Source of the DNA: a virus
IMG/VR virus record: IMGVR_UViG_3300014720_000036
Location: 1-62,450 of that record
Length of the DNA: 62,450 nucleotides
Strand: one strand, 5' to 3'
Shown here: piece by piece, positions 7,519-16,203 of the stretch
How positions within the stretch are numbered: position 1 is the first letter of the stretch
How the letters are laid out: every line of letters starts with the position of its first letter
Notes under the pieces: model-generated
Seen by the model: the letters and a program-made list of their open reading frames with translations, nothing else
Database searches by the model: none
What the model was told of the DNA's origin: nothing
Made by a program: the position numbers and the translations under genes

Positions 7519-8685
7519 TCAGGGCTTGATCTTCGATCCGTGAGCCTTGCCGAAGGACAGCATGTCCTTGGCGGCTGCGAGGTTGTCCTCTGCATCTTCA
7601 CGGCTCAAGCCGCTGTCCTTCAGTTTCTTGGGATCCTTGGAGATCGACTCAAGCCACTTGACGGACGCACGAAGTTCCTTTTCGGTCGGCTGTGCAAAGC
7701 CTTCCTCGACCGCTTCGGTCTTCAACCCGATCACGAACCTCTTCGCTTCTGCCACCGTCTTGAACAACTTTGACCACTTACCCTGACCCGTTGCACCGCC
7801 ATCAGGCGGGTAGACCGTGTAGCCCGTGACCTTCTTGGGATTCTTGTAGTTCTCCCTCTCTTGCCAAATCTCAGCGATCTTCACGCCGTTTCGGTAGCAG
7901 CCGAGGATCTTTTCGTCGGGAAGCCCTTGATACGGAGGAGTCTTCTCCTTGAAGAACTCGACTCCACCCATGCTACTGTCACCGAAGTCCTCGGTCAGCG
8001 CATCGGCGGACTCGAAGGTCAACTTGTAGTTGCCCCGATTGTCCACGGGTGTCTTCCAATAGTCGATCAACGGATGCTTCAGCCTCGACACAAACTGCTT
8101 TGCCGCCTCGAAGCCCTTCGCATCGGAACCAAACACGGCGACAGGAAATCCTCCCATATCGTCGTAGTTCGTGTGCCAAACACCCCAACCTCTCTTGGTT
8201 GCCTCGGGATTCGTGGAGTTCGGGCGTAGGAGGGCGAACATCTTTCCGTTCTTTTGCACGACGAATTCCCCGCCGCCAACCTCCTTGGCGATCACGGCTT
8301 CGGTGAGCGCATCGGCGGACTCGACTTCTTCCTTCCTGTGATATCCCTTCTTGGCGGCAGCGTCCTTCTTCTTCTGGATGTTCTTCAGGAAGGCAGGGGG
8401 AAGATCCTTCTTGCCCTTACCCTCTTCAATGTGCATCTCGACAGCCTTGGTGAATGCGTTGGCTTCCTTAGTGGTGCCACGACATCCGCAGTCGGAGACA
8501 GCCTCGTTGAAGTGGTCTCGCAGGAGAGAGCGACGATCCTCAAGGATCATCTCATCTCCGATCTGTGCAGCAGTCTTCTCAGCCGCCTCGTTGAGGCAAG
8601 GATCGATGTCGATGTCGTTCCTATGTTCCGAGAGGAACTTGGTGATGTCGGCGACGATCTTGGAATCGAAAGGATTGCTGAACAT
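7519..8685 (-). CDS. Modular protein with internal LTE cleavage-like sites
   Basis: 388 residues from MFSNPFDSKI; the start at 8685 has GGAGAC upstream and a TAAATA box 22 nt away. It splits into three modules at ESADALTE (122-129, before A) and again ESADALTE (225-232, before D). These resemble the (L/I)xE sites cut by T4 gp21. Module 1 is helical with Cys pair DCGCRG. Module 2 (130-224) and module 3 (233-388) are small alpha/beta domains, the third ending in a basic, Lys-rich helix. No enzyme motif is seen. I infer a head-packaged polyprotein like the one at 47782; it could also be one multi-domain virion protein. Confidence 0.7.
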   Translation of the reverse strand: MFSNPFDSKIVADITKFLSEHRNDIDIDPCLNEAAEKTAAQIGDEMILEDRRSLLRDHFNEAVSDCGCRGTTKEANAFTKAVEMHIEEGKGKKDLPPAFLKNIQKKKDAAAKKGYHRKEEVESADALTEAVIAKEVGGGEFVVQKNGKMFALLRPNSTNPEATKRGWGVWHTNYDDMGGFPVAVFGSDAKGFEAAKQFVSRLKHPLIDYWKTPVDNRGNYKLTFESADALTEDFGDSSMGGVEFFKEKTPPYQGLPDEKILGCYRNGVKIAEIWQERENYKNPKKVTGYTVYPPDGGATGQGKWSKLFKTVAEAKRFVIGLKTEAVEEGFAQPTEKELRASVKWLESISKDPKKLKDSGLSREDAEDNLAAAKDMLSFGKAHGSKIKP

Positions 8686-8707
8686 GCTGTCTCCTAGTGA
8701 TACTCGG

Positions 8708-8713
8708 TATTTA
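8708..8713 (-). promoter_or_regulatory. TAAATA late-promoter-like box
   Basis: CTAAATAC on the minus strand, 22 nt upstream of the 8685 start, with AGGAGAC between. Typical spacing for a promoter with a short leader. Confidence 0.6.
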
Positions 8714-8717
8714 GCGA

Positions 8718-8978
8718 TCAGCCGCCCTTGGCTTTCTTCCACAGGTCGGCATCAGCCGTCTTTCGGGTCTTGCCGCCCACGATGAACGAGTTCACCCGTG
8801 CGAAAGCCCATTGGTGGGAGGTTGCACCTGGTCGGTGACCGCCCTTCCATGCCGCCATGCCCCTGTCATAGACCTTCTTGAGGATTCCATATGGAATGCC
8901 GCTTTTCTTCGCCTTCTTCTCCAAGGCGGTGATGCGAGCCTCCATGATGTTCTTCTTCAGTCCCCCAAAATCCTTCAT
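8718..8978 (-). CDS. Small basic protein, DUF5824-like
   Basis: 86 residues. It begins MKDFGGLKKNIMEA, another capsid-targeting-like N-terminus (IME then A). The rest, KKVYDRGMAAWKGGHRPGAT and QWAFARVNSFI, is the pattern of the small DUF5824 family found in phages and large viruses. Function unknown; the high lysine content suggests nucleic-acid contact. It sits 3 bp after the 1200-residue fusion gene in the same orientation. Confidence 0.75.
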   Translation of the reverse strand: MKDFGGLKKNIMEARITALEKKAKKSGIPYGILKKVYDRGMAAWKGGHRPGATSHQWAFARVNSFIVGGKTRKTADADLWKKAKGG

Positions 8979-8981
8979 CGG

Positions 8982-11900
8982 TCAGCCTTTCTTCTCGGGG
9001 TTGTGACCCCAAACTTTGAGTGCTAGCAACTTGCGGGTCGGGCGACCCTTCTCGTCCCTCATGCCGCCCTTGGCTCCCTTCATGCGGGAGATGAAGTTGA
9101 CCTGCTTACCCGCCCACTTCCAATCGTTGGCGGTCCACTTCCCCATGGGGGTGTCGAGCATTCGGATGATCGCTCGGGCGGAGTCACGACCGCTAGTGAT
9201 CTTCTTGCCACCTGTGCCCGCCTTCCCTGCCTCCTTGCGTGAGAGACCCGCCTCCTCGCCCCCCTCGGAGTCAAGGAAGGATTGGATCTCCTTGCCCGAC
9301 ATGTTTACGAGTTTTTGCCACTCTTTGTAGAGGCTGCGCTTCTCGTCATCGATCTCCTTGCCGTCCTCTTCTTTGAGCCGTTCACGCTCTCCAGGAGTAT
9401 CACGCTTGTAGGTCTTGACGATCTCGTCGCTGCCGATCTCAAGGGGACCACGCTTCGTGAGGGCGGTCCATTGCATCACGCTGTGGATCTTGTCGGCTTC
9501 CATGAGCCATTCGTCGGTCACGACGAGCGACTCGGACTTGCCGTGCATCTTCCATGCCGTGGCGTAGAAGACATCCTTCCACTTCTTACCGTACCGCTTC
9601 TTGAACTCCGCCTTGACCTTCTCCTTCTTGGAGAATCGTCGGGCGGGTCCGCTAGGAGGACTCACCTCCATGAGCAGGTAGTCGAAGTCCTCGTTGATGT
9701 CCGTGGGTTCGTCCGTGCCCATTTCGGCTGCACGGACATCCTTCAGGTGATCGATGTATGCCCTGACGAGTTCGGTCGCCTCGGACATCTCACGCTCACG
9801 ACAGCGATCCTCGTAGGCGATGGCGAGACGCAACTTGGATGCCGTCCCTTCCTGCGACTCATCGATTGACCACAGCCTTTCCAAAGCCTCGTCATGTTCG
9901 TACCCACTCTTGAGTGCCTTGACCTTGCCCTTCTTCTCCAACTTCTTGAAGAGGGCGGTGTACTTGGACGGCTTCGTCTTCATTTTCTTCTCCCTTGGGT
10001 TCACGAACTCCCATGTCTTGGGATCGTCATCGGACATCCTCTTGCGCTTGGCGAGTTCCCTGCTTCGGGTCTTCGCCTCGCCCTTGGAGAGCCCTGAGAC
10101 ATACTTCTTCGGGAGACCTGATGCCTTGTCCTCGGGAGACTTCTTCGTCTTTCCTGACTTGGTCTTGAACTTCTTGCCCTTGGTGGCATCCGCTTCCGTA
10201 ATAGGGGTGCCATCGGTCTCGTATTCCATGCCGAGGACGGGCATGAATGAGTAGAGGATTTTCCCCACGGGGGTCAGATCCACCTCTACTTGGGCGAGGA
10301 TCTTACCAAGCAACTTGACGAGAAACCTCCCCAACAGGGTCTTCTGCATGAAGGTGTTGAGGGTTGTGGTCGCACCCATGACCTTGTATGCGTGGACGAT
10401 GATCTCTGCCTTGGTGGACTCAAGTTCACGCTTGAACTGCTCGGGGGTGAGGACCTTCTTCTTGTTGGCGAGGGTGAGGATCTTGGTTGCCACCACGGGA
10501 CTCTTGATGATGTCCTTGGCGGCATCGGTGACCTCCTTGGCGGACATCTCCGTGATCTCCTCTTCCTCCTCTTCCTCCTCGCCGCTGCGCTTCTTGGAAG
10601 GGTCGGGCTGCGGGTAGATGCCCTCTGCGGGATCCACGATGCTGCCCGTCTGACCGAGGAACCGAAGACCGATGAGTACCTTGCTCGACATGTGGCTGCG
10701 GTCGCCGAGCGAGAACTTGATGTTTGGGTAGTGCTTGCCGTGGAAGTCGATGTCCATCAGGACCACAAGACGCTTCTTCTCGCCGACCCCCGACTTGACT
10801 CTGATGCGGCTAATGATCTTTTTTGTCACCTTCTTGCCGTTTGCCAAGGTGAAGGTGACAGTACTGTCACCATTGTTCTTGATGTCCGTGGCGTGGATCA
10901 TGTTGTAGCCGCTGTTACCCGTGTCGATCTTGGCTCGGTATTCGACACCATCGACCTTCACAGGCTCACGGACGGCGAGGTTGGAAAACAGTTTCCAATT
11001 CGCCTTGACGAGGATGTGGTTGAGGAAATCCTCGACCAACTCCTCGCCCTTGACATTGTCCTTGCCCTTGCCGTCCTCGTAGTAGCGGTAGTAGATGTTG
11101 CCGCTGCCAGGACTTGCGTTCATCTCAATGATGTACGGCTTGCCCTCGTTGATGACATGGTCGATGCCGACATAGTAGCACTTGCTCACCCGAGCGGCTT
11201 GCTCGACCAACTTCACCTCGTCATCGGAGAGTTGGTGCGACCCACCCTTCGATCCTCGGGCAATGTTCGTGCGGAAGTCCTTCGGTGCCTTGTCCCTCTT
11301 GGCGCATGCGAAGATCTTTCCGTTGAGGACGATGCTGCGGACATCGTTCTTGAAGTCGGGGAGGAACTCCTGAATGATGACCTCGGCACCGAACTTCCAT
11401 AGGGTCTGAAGCACCGACTTCAGGCTCTCCATGCTTTCGATCTTGGAGACACCGATCCCCTCTGCGCCCGTGAGGGTCTTGCAGATGACGGGGAACTTGC
11501 CGCCGATCTCCTTCACGGCTGCTTCGATGTTCGCCTCGCTCGACACATATGCGGTCTTCGGGTGCGGAAGTCCGTGCTTCTTGAGGGCGATGGCGGTCTC
11601 CAACTTGTTTGCGCAGAGTTCCATGCCCCCCTTCTCGTTGACCATGAACACGCCGTTGTTCTGAAGGATGGTCAGGATGGCGACACCGACCTCGCTGTTC
11701 ATCACGCCGCCACGGACAATTGCAATGGTGTCGCTCGGGATGATCGTTGCATCCTTGCCCTCACCATCGTAGTTCTTGATGACGATCTTCTTCGACACCA
11801 CGCTCGACAGGTCGATCTGCGCCTTCTTCGTCTTGACCGCATAGAAGGGGATCCTGCGCTTCTTGCAGATCGCCTCCATCTTCTCAATGGTGTCCGAGAG

Positions 11901-12584
11901 ATCCTTGTCCGAGGAAGTGAGGGCGAGGATCGTGACCTTGTCGCCGTTCTCCCGAGCCTCCTCGACATACTCCTCGTTGAGACCGAGTCCCTTGCGGACA
12001 TCGTTGTAGAGCCGCTCCTTGAGCATTCCGTCATCGGTGGGGATCAGAGCGGAGAACGCCGAGAAGTCGCCCCTGAAAGCAGCCTCACGGGCATCCGTAG
12101 ATTCGACGGTTGCGAGTCCCGTGCCATCCTTGGAGCGGTGTTCGCCCGCCACCTTGACTTGGAACGACTCAAATGCGTATGACCTGCCCTTGGGATCCTT
12201 GGGTGCTGCGGTGCCCTTGTAGTTGCCGATGCGCTCGTAGTCGGACTTCTGATCGTCGCCCGTGACGAGGACGAGGTTCTTGTAACCCTTCTCGCAGAGG
12301 TAGAGGACAGCATCGAACGGATTCGTCGCCTCGGTCGAGATGTTTGCCTCGGGGAAGAGAGCCTTCATGTACTCGACCTTCTTGTCGGTCGAGAGGGGGT
12401 TCTTCTTGGCATCCTGCGCACGGGAAACGAACACGAAGTGGTCGGCACCGAGTGCCTTCGCCTCCGTCATCACGGTGTCGATGACCAACCCGTGACCCGT
12501 TGTCGGAGGGTTCATCCTGCCGAAGGAGAACACGGCGGTGTCCTTGGGACCCTGTTCGTTGATGTGCATGGAGAAGCCCTTCAC
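8982..12584 (-). CDS. Adenylyltransferase - RimK ATP-grasp - RimB protease-like fusion with basic modules
   Basis: 1200 residues, GTG start with AGGAAGG upstream and 4-bp overlap with the next gene. Residues 1-10 are MKGFSMHINE. Residues 17-190 are a nucleotidyltransferase (GRMNPPTTGHG at 22-32). Residues about 205-530 are an ATP-grasp ligase of the RimK type (CKTLTGAEGIGVSK 368-381, IIEMNASPG 485-493). Residues 535-655 resemble the RimK-associated aspartyl protease RimB, with AKIDTGNSG at 551-559. After an acidic stretch come several small Lys/Arg-rich modules, separated by EITE(677-680), ITEA(796-799), LLMEV(970-974) and LMEA(1027-1030), possible prohead-protease sites. RimK glutamylates ribosomal protein S6 in bacteria; the substrate here is unknown. 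Confidence 0.8.
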   Translation of the reverse strand: MKGFSMHINEQGPKDTAVFSFGRMNPPTTGHGLVIDTVMTEAKALGADHFVFVSRAQDAKKNPLSTDKKVEYMKALFPEANISTEATNPFDAVLYLCEKGYKNLVLVTGDDQKSDYERIGNYKGTAAPKDPKGRSYAFESFQVKVAGEHRSKDGTGLATVESTDAREAAFRGDFSAFSALIPTDDGMLKERLYNDVRKGLGLNEEYVEEARENGDKVTILALTSSDKDLSDTIEKMEAICKKRRIPFYAVKTKKAQIDLSSVVSKKIVIKNYDGEGKDATIIPSDTIAIVRGGVMNSEVGVAILTILQNNGVFMVNEKGGMELCANKLETAIALKKHGLPHPKTAYVSSEANIEAAVKEIGGKFPVICKTLTGAEGIGVSKIESMESLKSVLQTLWKFGAEVIIQEFLPDFKNDVRSIVLNGKIFACAKRDKAPKDFRTNIARGSKGGSHQLSDDEVKLVEQAARVSKCYYVGIDHVINEGKPYIIEMNASPGSGNIYYRYYEDGKGKDNVKGEELVEDFLNHILVKANWKLFSNLAVREPVKVDGVEYRAKIDTGNSGYNMIHATDIKNNGDSTVTFTLANGKKVTKKIISRIRVKSGVGEKKRLVVLMDIDFHGKHYPNIKFSLGDRSHMSSKVLIGLRFLGQTGSIVDPAEGIYPQPDPSKKRSGEEEEEEEEITEMSAKEVTDAAKDIIKSPVVATKILTLANKKKVLTPEQFKRELESTKAEIIVHAYKVMGATTTLNTFMQKTLLGRFLVKLLGKILAQVEVDLTPVGKILYSFMPVLGMEYETDGTPITEADATKGKKFKTKSGKTKKSPEDKASGLPKKYVSGLSKGEAKTRSRELAKRKRMSDDDPKTWEFVNPREKKMKTKPSKYTALFKKLEKKGKVKALKSGYEHDEALERLWSIDESQEGTASKLRLAIAYEDRCREREMSEATELVRAYIDHLKDVRAAEMGTDEPTDINEDFDYLLMEVSPPSGPARRFSKKEKVKAEFKKRYGKKWKDVFYATAWKMHGKSESLVVTDEWLMEADKIHSVMQWTALTKRGPLEIGSDEIVKTYKRDTPGERERLKEEDGKEIDDEKRSLYKEWQKLVNMSGKEIQSFLDSEGGEEAGLSRKEAGKAGTGGKKITSGRDSARAIIRMLDTPMGKWTANDWKWAGKQVNFISRMKGAKGGMRDEKGRPTRKLLALKVWGHNPEKKG

Positions 12585-13738
12585 CCGTTTACCTTCCTGT
12601 TCTGCGCCGAGAAGCGTGACCGAGTCACGAACTTCACGGCTCTCTTGGACTCGCTCACAACGATCCCCTCGGGCTCGGTCGGACGCATGCCCTCGGCATC
12701 AACGAAGTGGTGACGGAACTCGGTGAGGGGCACCCTATGGAGGAGCGATTCCTTGACGAGAGCCATCTTCCTATGTAGGAGAAAGGCGGCATCGAACTGC
12801 TTGCCGTAGACCTCGGTGAAGTTGATCAGACGGTCGGCGAGTGCCCTCTTCTCCTGCCGACCCTTGTCAGTCTTCAACTTCAAGATCTCCTTGCCCACCT
12901 TCGATTCGATGTAGAGCCCGAGACCCCTAGCGGAGCATTCGGAGATGTTCGCCATGACCGTGGCGTTGATGTATGGGGAGATGAACGGGATGAGTTCCCT
13001 GTTCGCAAGCATGGTGACTAGGAACTGCCCGACCCTATCCGCATGCTCGTTGCAGTAGTCGATCCTCGCCTCGTTGGTTGCCGTCTCCAAGGGAGTGCTT
13101 TCCGTGAGGGTGTGGACGGAGATCGTCGGCATCCACACGAAGGGGTCGGAGGCGACCGAGGAGGGATCGAACCTGTAGGACGAGAGTGTGAGGGATGCCA
13201 TGGTGTCCCCCTCGTAGACGGTATGGAATGCGATACCCAACCTTGCGTTTTGGATTGCTTCGCCCGTGGGGCTGTTTCTCCCCACCGAGTACCTGATGGC
13301 GTTCGGTTGGAAGGCGACATCCTCCTCCGTGACCGTGACGGAGTCCGAGGTGAACAGGAGGTCGCCCTGTAGCACACCCCTGATCCCAAGGCTCGGCAGG
13401 TACCTGAGGCACTCCGTCAACTTGGAGGCGAGTTCGGGGTTGTCGATGCCCTTGGTGATCTCCTGCACCGTATGGAAGGCACGGACATCCTTGTTGAACG
13501 CCGCCTTGGTGCCGACGAAGAACTTGCCGTTCTCGGGATTGATCCCGCAGACCACGGCGGGTCTTCCGTCCCACTTCATGGAGATTGCGATCTCGTCGGA
13601 CTGACGCATGACCTCGCCGAGGATGCGAATGGACGAGCAGAGCCCCTCCCTACCTTCAAGGAACATCAGGTCCTCGACATGGGGGAGATGCTTGTTGCGG
13701 ACGATCTCGGTGGTGCCGATTTCCTTGAAAGAGAGCAT
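12581..13738 (-). CDS. Cryptic nucleic-acid-ligase-like protein (DUF6267-like)
   Basis: 385 residues from MLSFKEIG; an ATG at 13750 in frame overlaps the TAAATA box. Conserved in marine phages without known function. I see AISMKWDGRPAVVCGI (KxDG, as in motif I of ATP-dependent ligases), VLQGDLLF (possible motif III region), and near the C-terminus EGIVVSESKRAVKFV (motifs IV and V order: EGIVV then VKF). The spacing is plausible for a ligase-type adenylyltransferase core. No OB-fold is recognisable. It overlaps the 1200-residue fusion by 4 bp. Enzymatic activity is inference. Confidence 0.75.
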   Translation of the reverse strand: MLSFKEIGTTEIVRNKHLPHVEDLMFLEGREGLCSSIRILGEVMRQSDEIAISMKWDGRPAVVCGINPENGKFFVGTKAAFNKDVRAFHTVQEITKGIDNPELASKLTECLRYLPSLGIRGVLQGDLLFTSDSVTVTEEDVAFQPNAIRYSVGRNSPTGEAIQNARLGIAFHTVYEGDTMASLTLSSYRFDPSSVASDPFVWMPTISVHTLTESTPLETATNEARIDYCNEHADRVGQFLVTMLANRELIPFISPYINATVMANISECSARGLGLYIESKVGKEILKLKTDKGRQEKRALADRLINFTEVYGKQFDAAFLLHRKMALVKESLLHRVPLTEFRHHFVDAEGMRPTEPEGIVVSESKRAVKFVTRSRFSAQNRKVNG

Positions 13739-13749
13739 GGGATTGTTCA

Positions 13750-13755
13750 TATTTA
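13750..13755 (-). promoter_or_regulatory. TAAATA box fused to an ATG
   Basis: TAAATATG on the minus strand: the last A of the box is the A of an in-frame ATG. The likelier start (MLSFKEIG) is 11 nt further on. It lies in the short gap after the tRNA. Confidence 0.5.
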
Positions 13756-13759
13756 TGAG

Positions 13760-13833
13760 TAGGCGGGGTGGGGATCGAACCCACATGAGGGCCGTTATAA
13801 GCGACCACCTTTTTCCGATTCAGTCACTCGCCC
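13760..13833 (-). tRNA. tRNA-Ile (anticodon UAU)
   Basis: 74 nt. Acceptor GGGCGAG pairs with CCCGCCT (one GU, one A-C mismatch), discriminator A. Anticodon stem GGTCG/CGGCC holds the loop CTTATAA, so the anticodon is UAU, reading AUA. T-arm GTGGG/CCCAC with TTCGATC loop. CCA is not encoded. AUA should be rare in this GC-rich genome or its host, which would explain carrying it. Confidence 0.85.
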
Positions 13834-13838
13834 GAGGT

Positions 13839-15308
13839 TCATGTCCAACCGTCATCGTCATCCACAGGGGGCTTCCGTGCGCCCGTGCGCCCGTGCGCCC
13901 GTGTGGGTGCGCATGCGTTCACGCCCGTGCGTGGGTGCGCCCGTGGGCGGGAGGGTTTGTCATCGTCTTCCTCGTTGGCGGCTGCATTGACGAGGTTCGC
14001 CATGGGGTCGCTGACATCGAACAACTTCATCTTGGAGCGGTCGATCCCGACCACGAACTTTCGGTTGGTGACAACATCGTTGTAGCGGTTCTTCAGTTGC
14101 TTCACCATGACCTGACCGAGTTCGTCCAACTGCTCGGTGGCGATCAAAGCAAACATGAAGTCGGCGGTTGCGGGGAGACCGAACGACTCGGAGGTGTCGG
14201 TTAGATCGACATCGGTGTTGCCGAAGCCCGAGCGGTTGGTCTGGGTGGCGGTGAAGATCGGCACCGACATCTCGACGGCGAGACCTCGGAGTTCCTCCGC
14301 AATCGCCTTGATGTATGTGTACGAGTTGACATTCGCCCCAGGCTTGAACCGCACCGAAGCACAGATGTTGAGGTAGTCGATGAAGATGATGTCGGGCTTG
14401 AAGTCCTTCTTCAGCCGCAGTTCGTCAAGCAAGTGCCTGAAGTGCCCTGCGTTCGCAGATGCCGTGGGATACTCCTTGATGAGGAGTTTGCCCGTGATCC
14501 CCGCCGTCACCTTGGAGAGCCGCTTGGCGTAGATGTCCATCGGCAACTTCTTGAGGTCATCCAAGGTGATGTCCATGAGGTTGGCATCGATACGCTCGGC
14601 GATCCTCTCCTCAGCCATCTCACAGGTGATGTAGAGGACATTCTTGCTCTGAGAGAGGCAGTTGGCGGCGTGGTGGCACATGAACAGGGACTTGCCCACG
14701 CCCGTACCCGCAAGGATCACATTGAGGGTCTTGTCGGGTACGCCGCCGTTGGTGATCTTGTTGAACATGTCGAGGTCGAACGGGGTCTTCTTCTCGACAC
14801 GGTGGTAGAAGTCGTACCGCTTCTCAGCATCCTCAATGAAGTCGTGACCGATGTGTTCATCGAACGAGATGCTCAGGGCTTCCTTGAGGATCTCGGGGAT
14901 AGCAGCCTTGGACCTGCCCTTCGACCGCTTCTCGTCAAGGAGTTCCACGGACTCCATGAGTGCGTTGTAGACCGCCTTGTCCTTGCAGAACTTCTCGGTC
15001 TGGTCGATGAGCCATTGGAGGTCGGGATGCTCCTCGGGTTCGCCGAGGAGGGGCAGGAGTCGGACGCACTCGTCGTACTCACCCTGAGACATCCCGTCCT
15101 GCTGCCCGAGGATGATCCCGAGAGCCTCCTCGGTCGGAGGGGCGTTGTACTTGGAGGTGAACTCCGAGATCGTGAGGAACAGCCTCTTCTCGCAGGGGTC
15201 GTGGAAATACGCCTCCTTCAAAAAGGGAAGCACCCGTCGAGTGAACTCGGACAGGTGCAACAGGCTCCTGAGGATGGCGACTTCGATCTTGTCCGTGTTA
15301 GGTTGCAT
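13839..15308 (-). CDS. 41: Replicative DNA helicase, T4 gp41 / DnaB-like
   Basis: 489 residues. Walker A AGTGVGKS at 200-207, Walker B-like DIIFIDYLNI around 318-327, and a RecA-type core ending in KMKLFDVSD. The N-terminal 150 residues are helical as in gp41/DnaB. It would form the hexameric lagging-strand helicase, working with primase gp61. The last 40 residues are a tail of acidic and His/Arg/Thr/Gly segments (RAHPRTGVNACAPTRAHGRT), encoded by the dispersed GC-rich repeat, and end in DDDDGWT. No intein is present here, unlike uvsX. Confidence 0.93.
   Translation of the reverse strand: MQPNTDKIEVAILRSLLHLSEFTRRVLPFLKEAYFHDPCEKRLFLTISEFTSKYNAPPTEEALGIILGQQDGMSQGEYDECVRLLPLLGEPEEHPDLQWLIDQTEKFCKDKAVYNALMESVELLDEKRSKGRSKAAIPEILKEALSISFDEHIGHDFIEDAEKRYDFYHRVEKKTPFDLDMFNKITNGGVPDKTLNVILAGTGVGKSLFMCHHAANCLSQSKNVLYITCEMAEERIAERIDANLMDITLDDLKKLPMDIYAKRLSKVTAGITGKLLIKEYPTASANAGHFRHLLDELRLKKDFKPDIIFIDYLNICASVRFKPGANVNSYTYIKAIAEELRGLAVEMSVPIFTATQTNRSGFGNTDVDLTDTSESFGLPATADFMFALIATEQLDELGQVMVKQLKNRYNDVVTNRKFVVGIDRSKMKLFDVSDPMANLVNAAANEEDDDKPSRPRAHPRTGVNACAPTRAHGRTGARKPPVDDDDGWT
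13875..13950. repeat. Dispersed GTGCG/CCCGTGCG repeat, copy in helicase
   Basis: Tandem CCCGTGCGC units plus GTGCGTGGGTGCGCCCG, lying in frame within the C-terminal tail of the helicase. Same family as 4644, 26937, 45673, 52150 and 61036. Confidence 0.7.
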
Positions 15309-16203
15309 TCCGAATCCAATCCATCACATCGACCGTCGCCCTCCAACCGAACAGGGACTTCGCCTTGTCGCAGTCAGCCAAGGAGTGCCTAGCCTCCCCT
15401 TGACGCTTGGGCATGAAGCATATCGACCGCTCGTCCTCGGCTATTACACGGGCGATCTCCAATACCGAGGAAGACTTCCAACTGCCGATGTTGACCGCCT
15501 CGCCACGGAGGGGGTCGGCATGGTTCGCCGCCATGAGATTTGCCTTCACCACATCGGAGACATGGACATAGTCCCTCGACTGAAGCCCATCACCATGAAT
15601 TATCAAGGGCTTACCTTCCCTGCGCATGCGTAGGAAAGCGGCGATGACGGGGCTGTATGAACCGCTGTCCGCTTGCCTCTCCCCGAAGACATTGAAGTAC
15701 CTCAGGCAAACGGTGTCGAGACCATGGAGGAGGGAGAACTGCTTGCACAACTGCTCACCTACGAACTTGCTAGTCGCATAGTTGTTTGGGCATTCGATCT
15801 GATCCGTCTCTTTGACGGGCGGAGAGAATCCGCTTCCCCTCACGCCATAGACAGCCGAGGTGGACGAGAATATCACTCGACGGACTCCCGCTTTTTGAGA
15901 GGAGTCGAGGATGTTCCATGTCCCTATGACATTCGTCCGAAAGGCTTGGTTGCGGTTGTCAAGGCACTTAGGAATGCTGACCTCAGCCGCCATGTGAAAC
16001 ACCACATCCACCCCTTTGAAGTCGCTAGAGGACAGGTGGCAGATGTCGGTGAGGATGATGTCGGAGCGAGGGTTCCAATGGAACTTGGAGTGTGACTGCG
16101 AACTCTCGTTGTCCACGGCGATGACCGAGTGTCCGTGGTTCAAGAGAAGATCGACCATGTGGGAGCCGATGAAACCCGCTGCCCCTGTGACTAGTGTGTT
16201 CAT
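15298..16203 (-). CDS. NAD-dependent nucleotide-sugar epimerase/dehydratase
   Basis: 301 residues from MNTLVTGAAGFIGSHMV; the ATG at 16203 overlaps the stop of the next gene. Rossmann NAD site GxxGxxG (TGAAGFIGSH, 5-14), catalytic SSTSAVYG and YATSKFVGEQ (YxxxK), as in UDP-glucose 4-epimerase and related extended SDR enzymes. It should act on a UDP- or dTDP-sugar; the exact substrate cannot be read. It is the first gene of a twelve-gene glycan block and overlaps the helicase start by 11 bp. Confidence 0.88.
   Translation of the reverse strand: MNTLVTGAAGFIGSHMVDLLLNHGHSVIAVDNESSQSHSKFHWNPRSDIILTDICHLSSSDFKGVDVVFHMAAEVSIPKCLDNRNQAFRTNVIGTWNILDSSQKAGVRRVIFSSTSAVYGVRGSGFSPPVKETDQIECPNNYATSKFVGEQLCKQFSLLHGLDTVCLRYFNVFGERQADSGSYSPVIAAFLRMRREGKPLIIHGDGLQSRDYVHVSDVVKANLMAANHADPLRGEAVNIGSWKSSSVLEIARVIAEDERSICFMPKRQGEARHSLADCDKAKSLFGWRATVDVMDWIRNAT

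Noticed and set aside
10290-11402. 370-residue plus-strand ORF opposite the RimK fusion
   Set aside because: Antisense shadow of a GC-rich gene with clear motifs on the minus strand; sequence is Leu/Val/Asp-rich without domain features.
13839-15308. Intein in the helicase
   Set aside because: gp41 often carries inteins, but the frame is continuous with no Cys...HN block; only the repeat-encoded tail is unusual.
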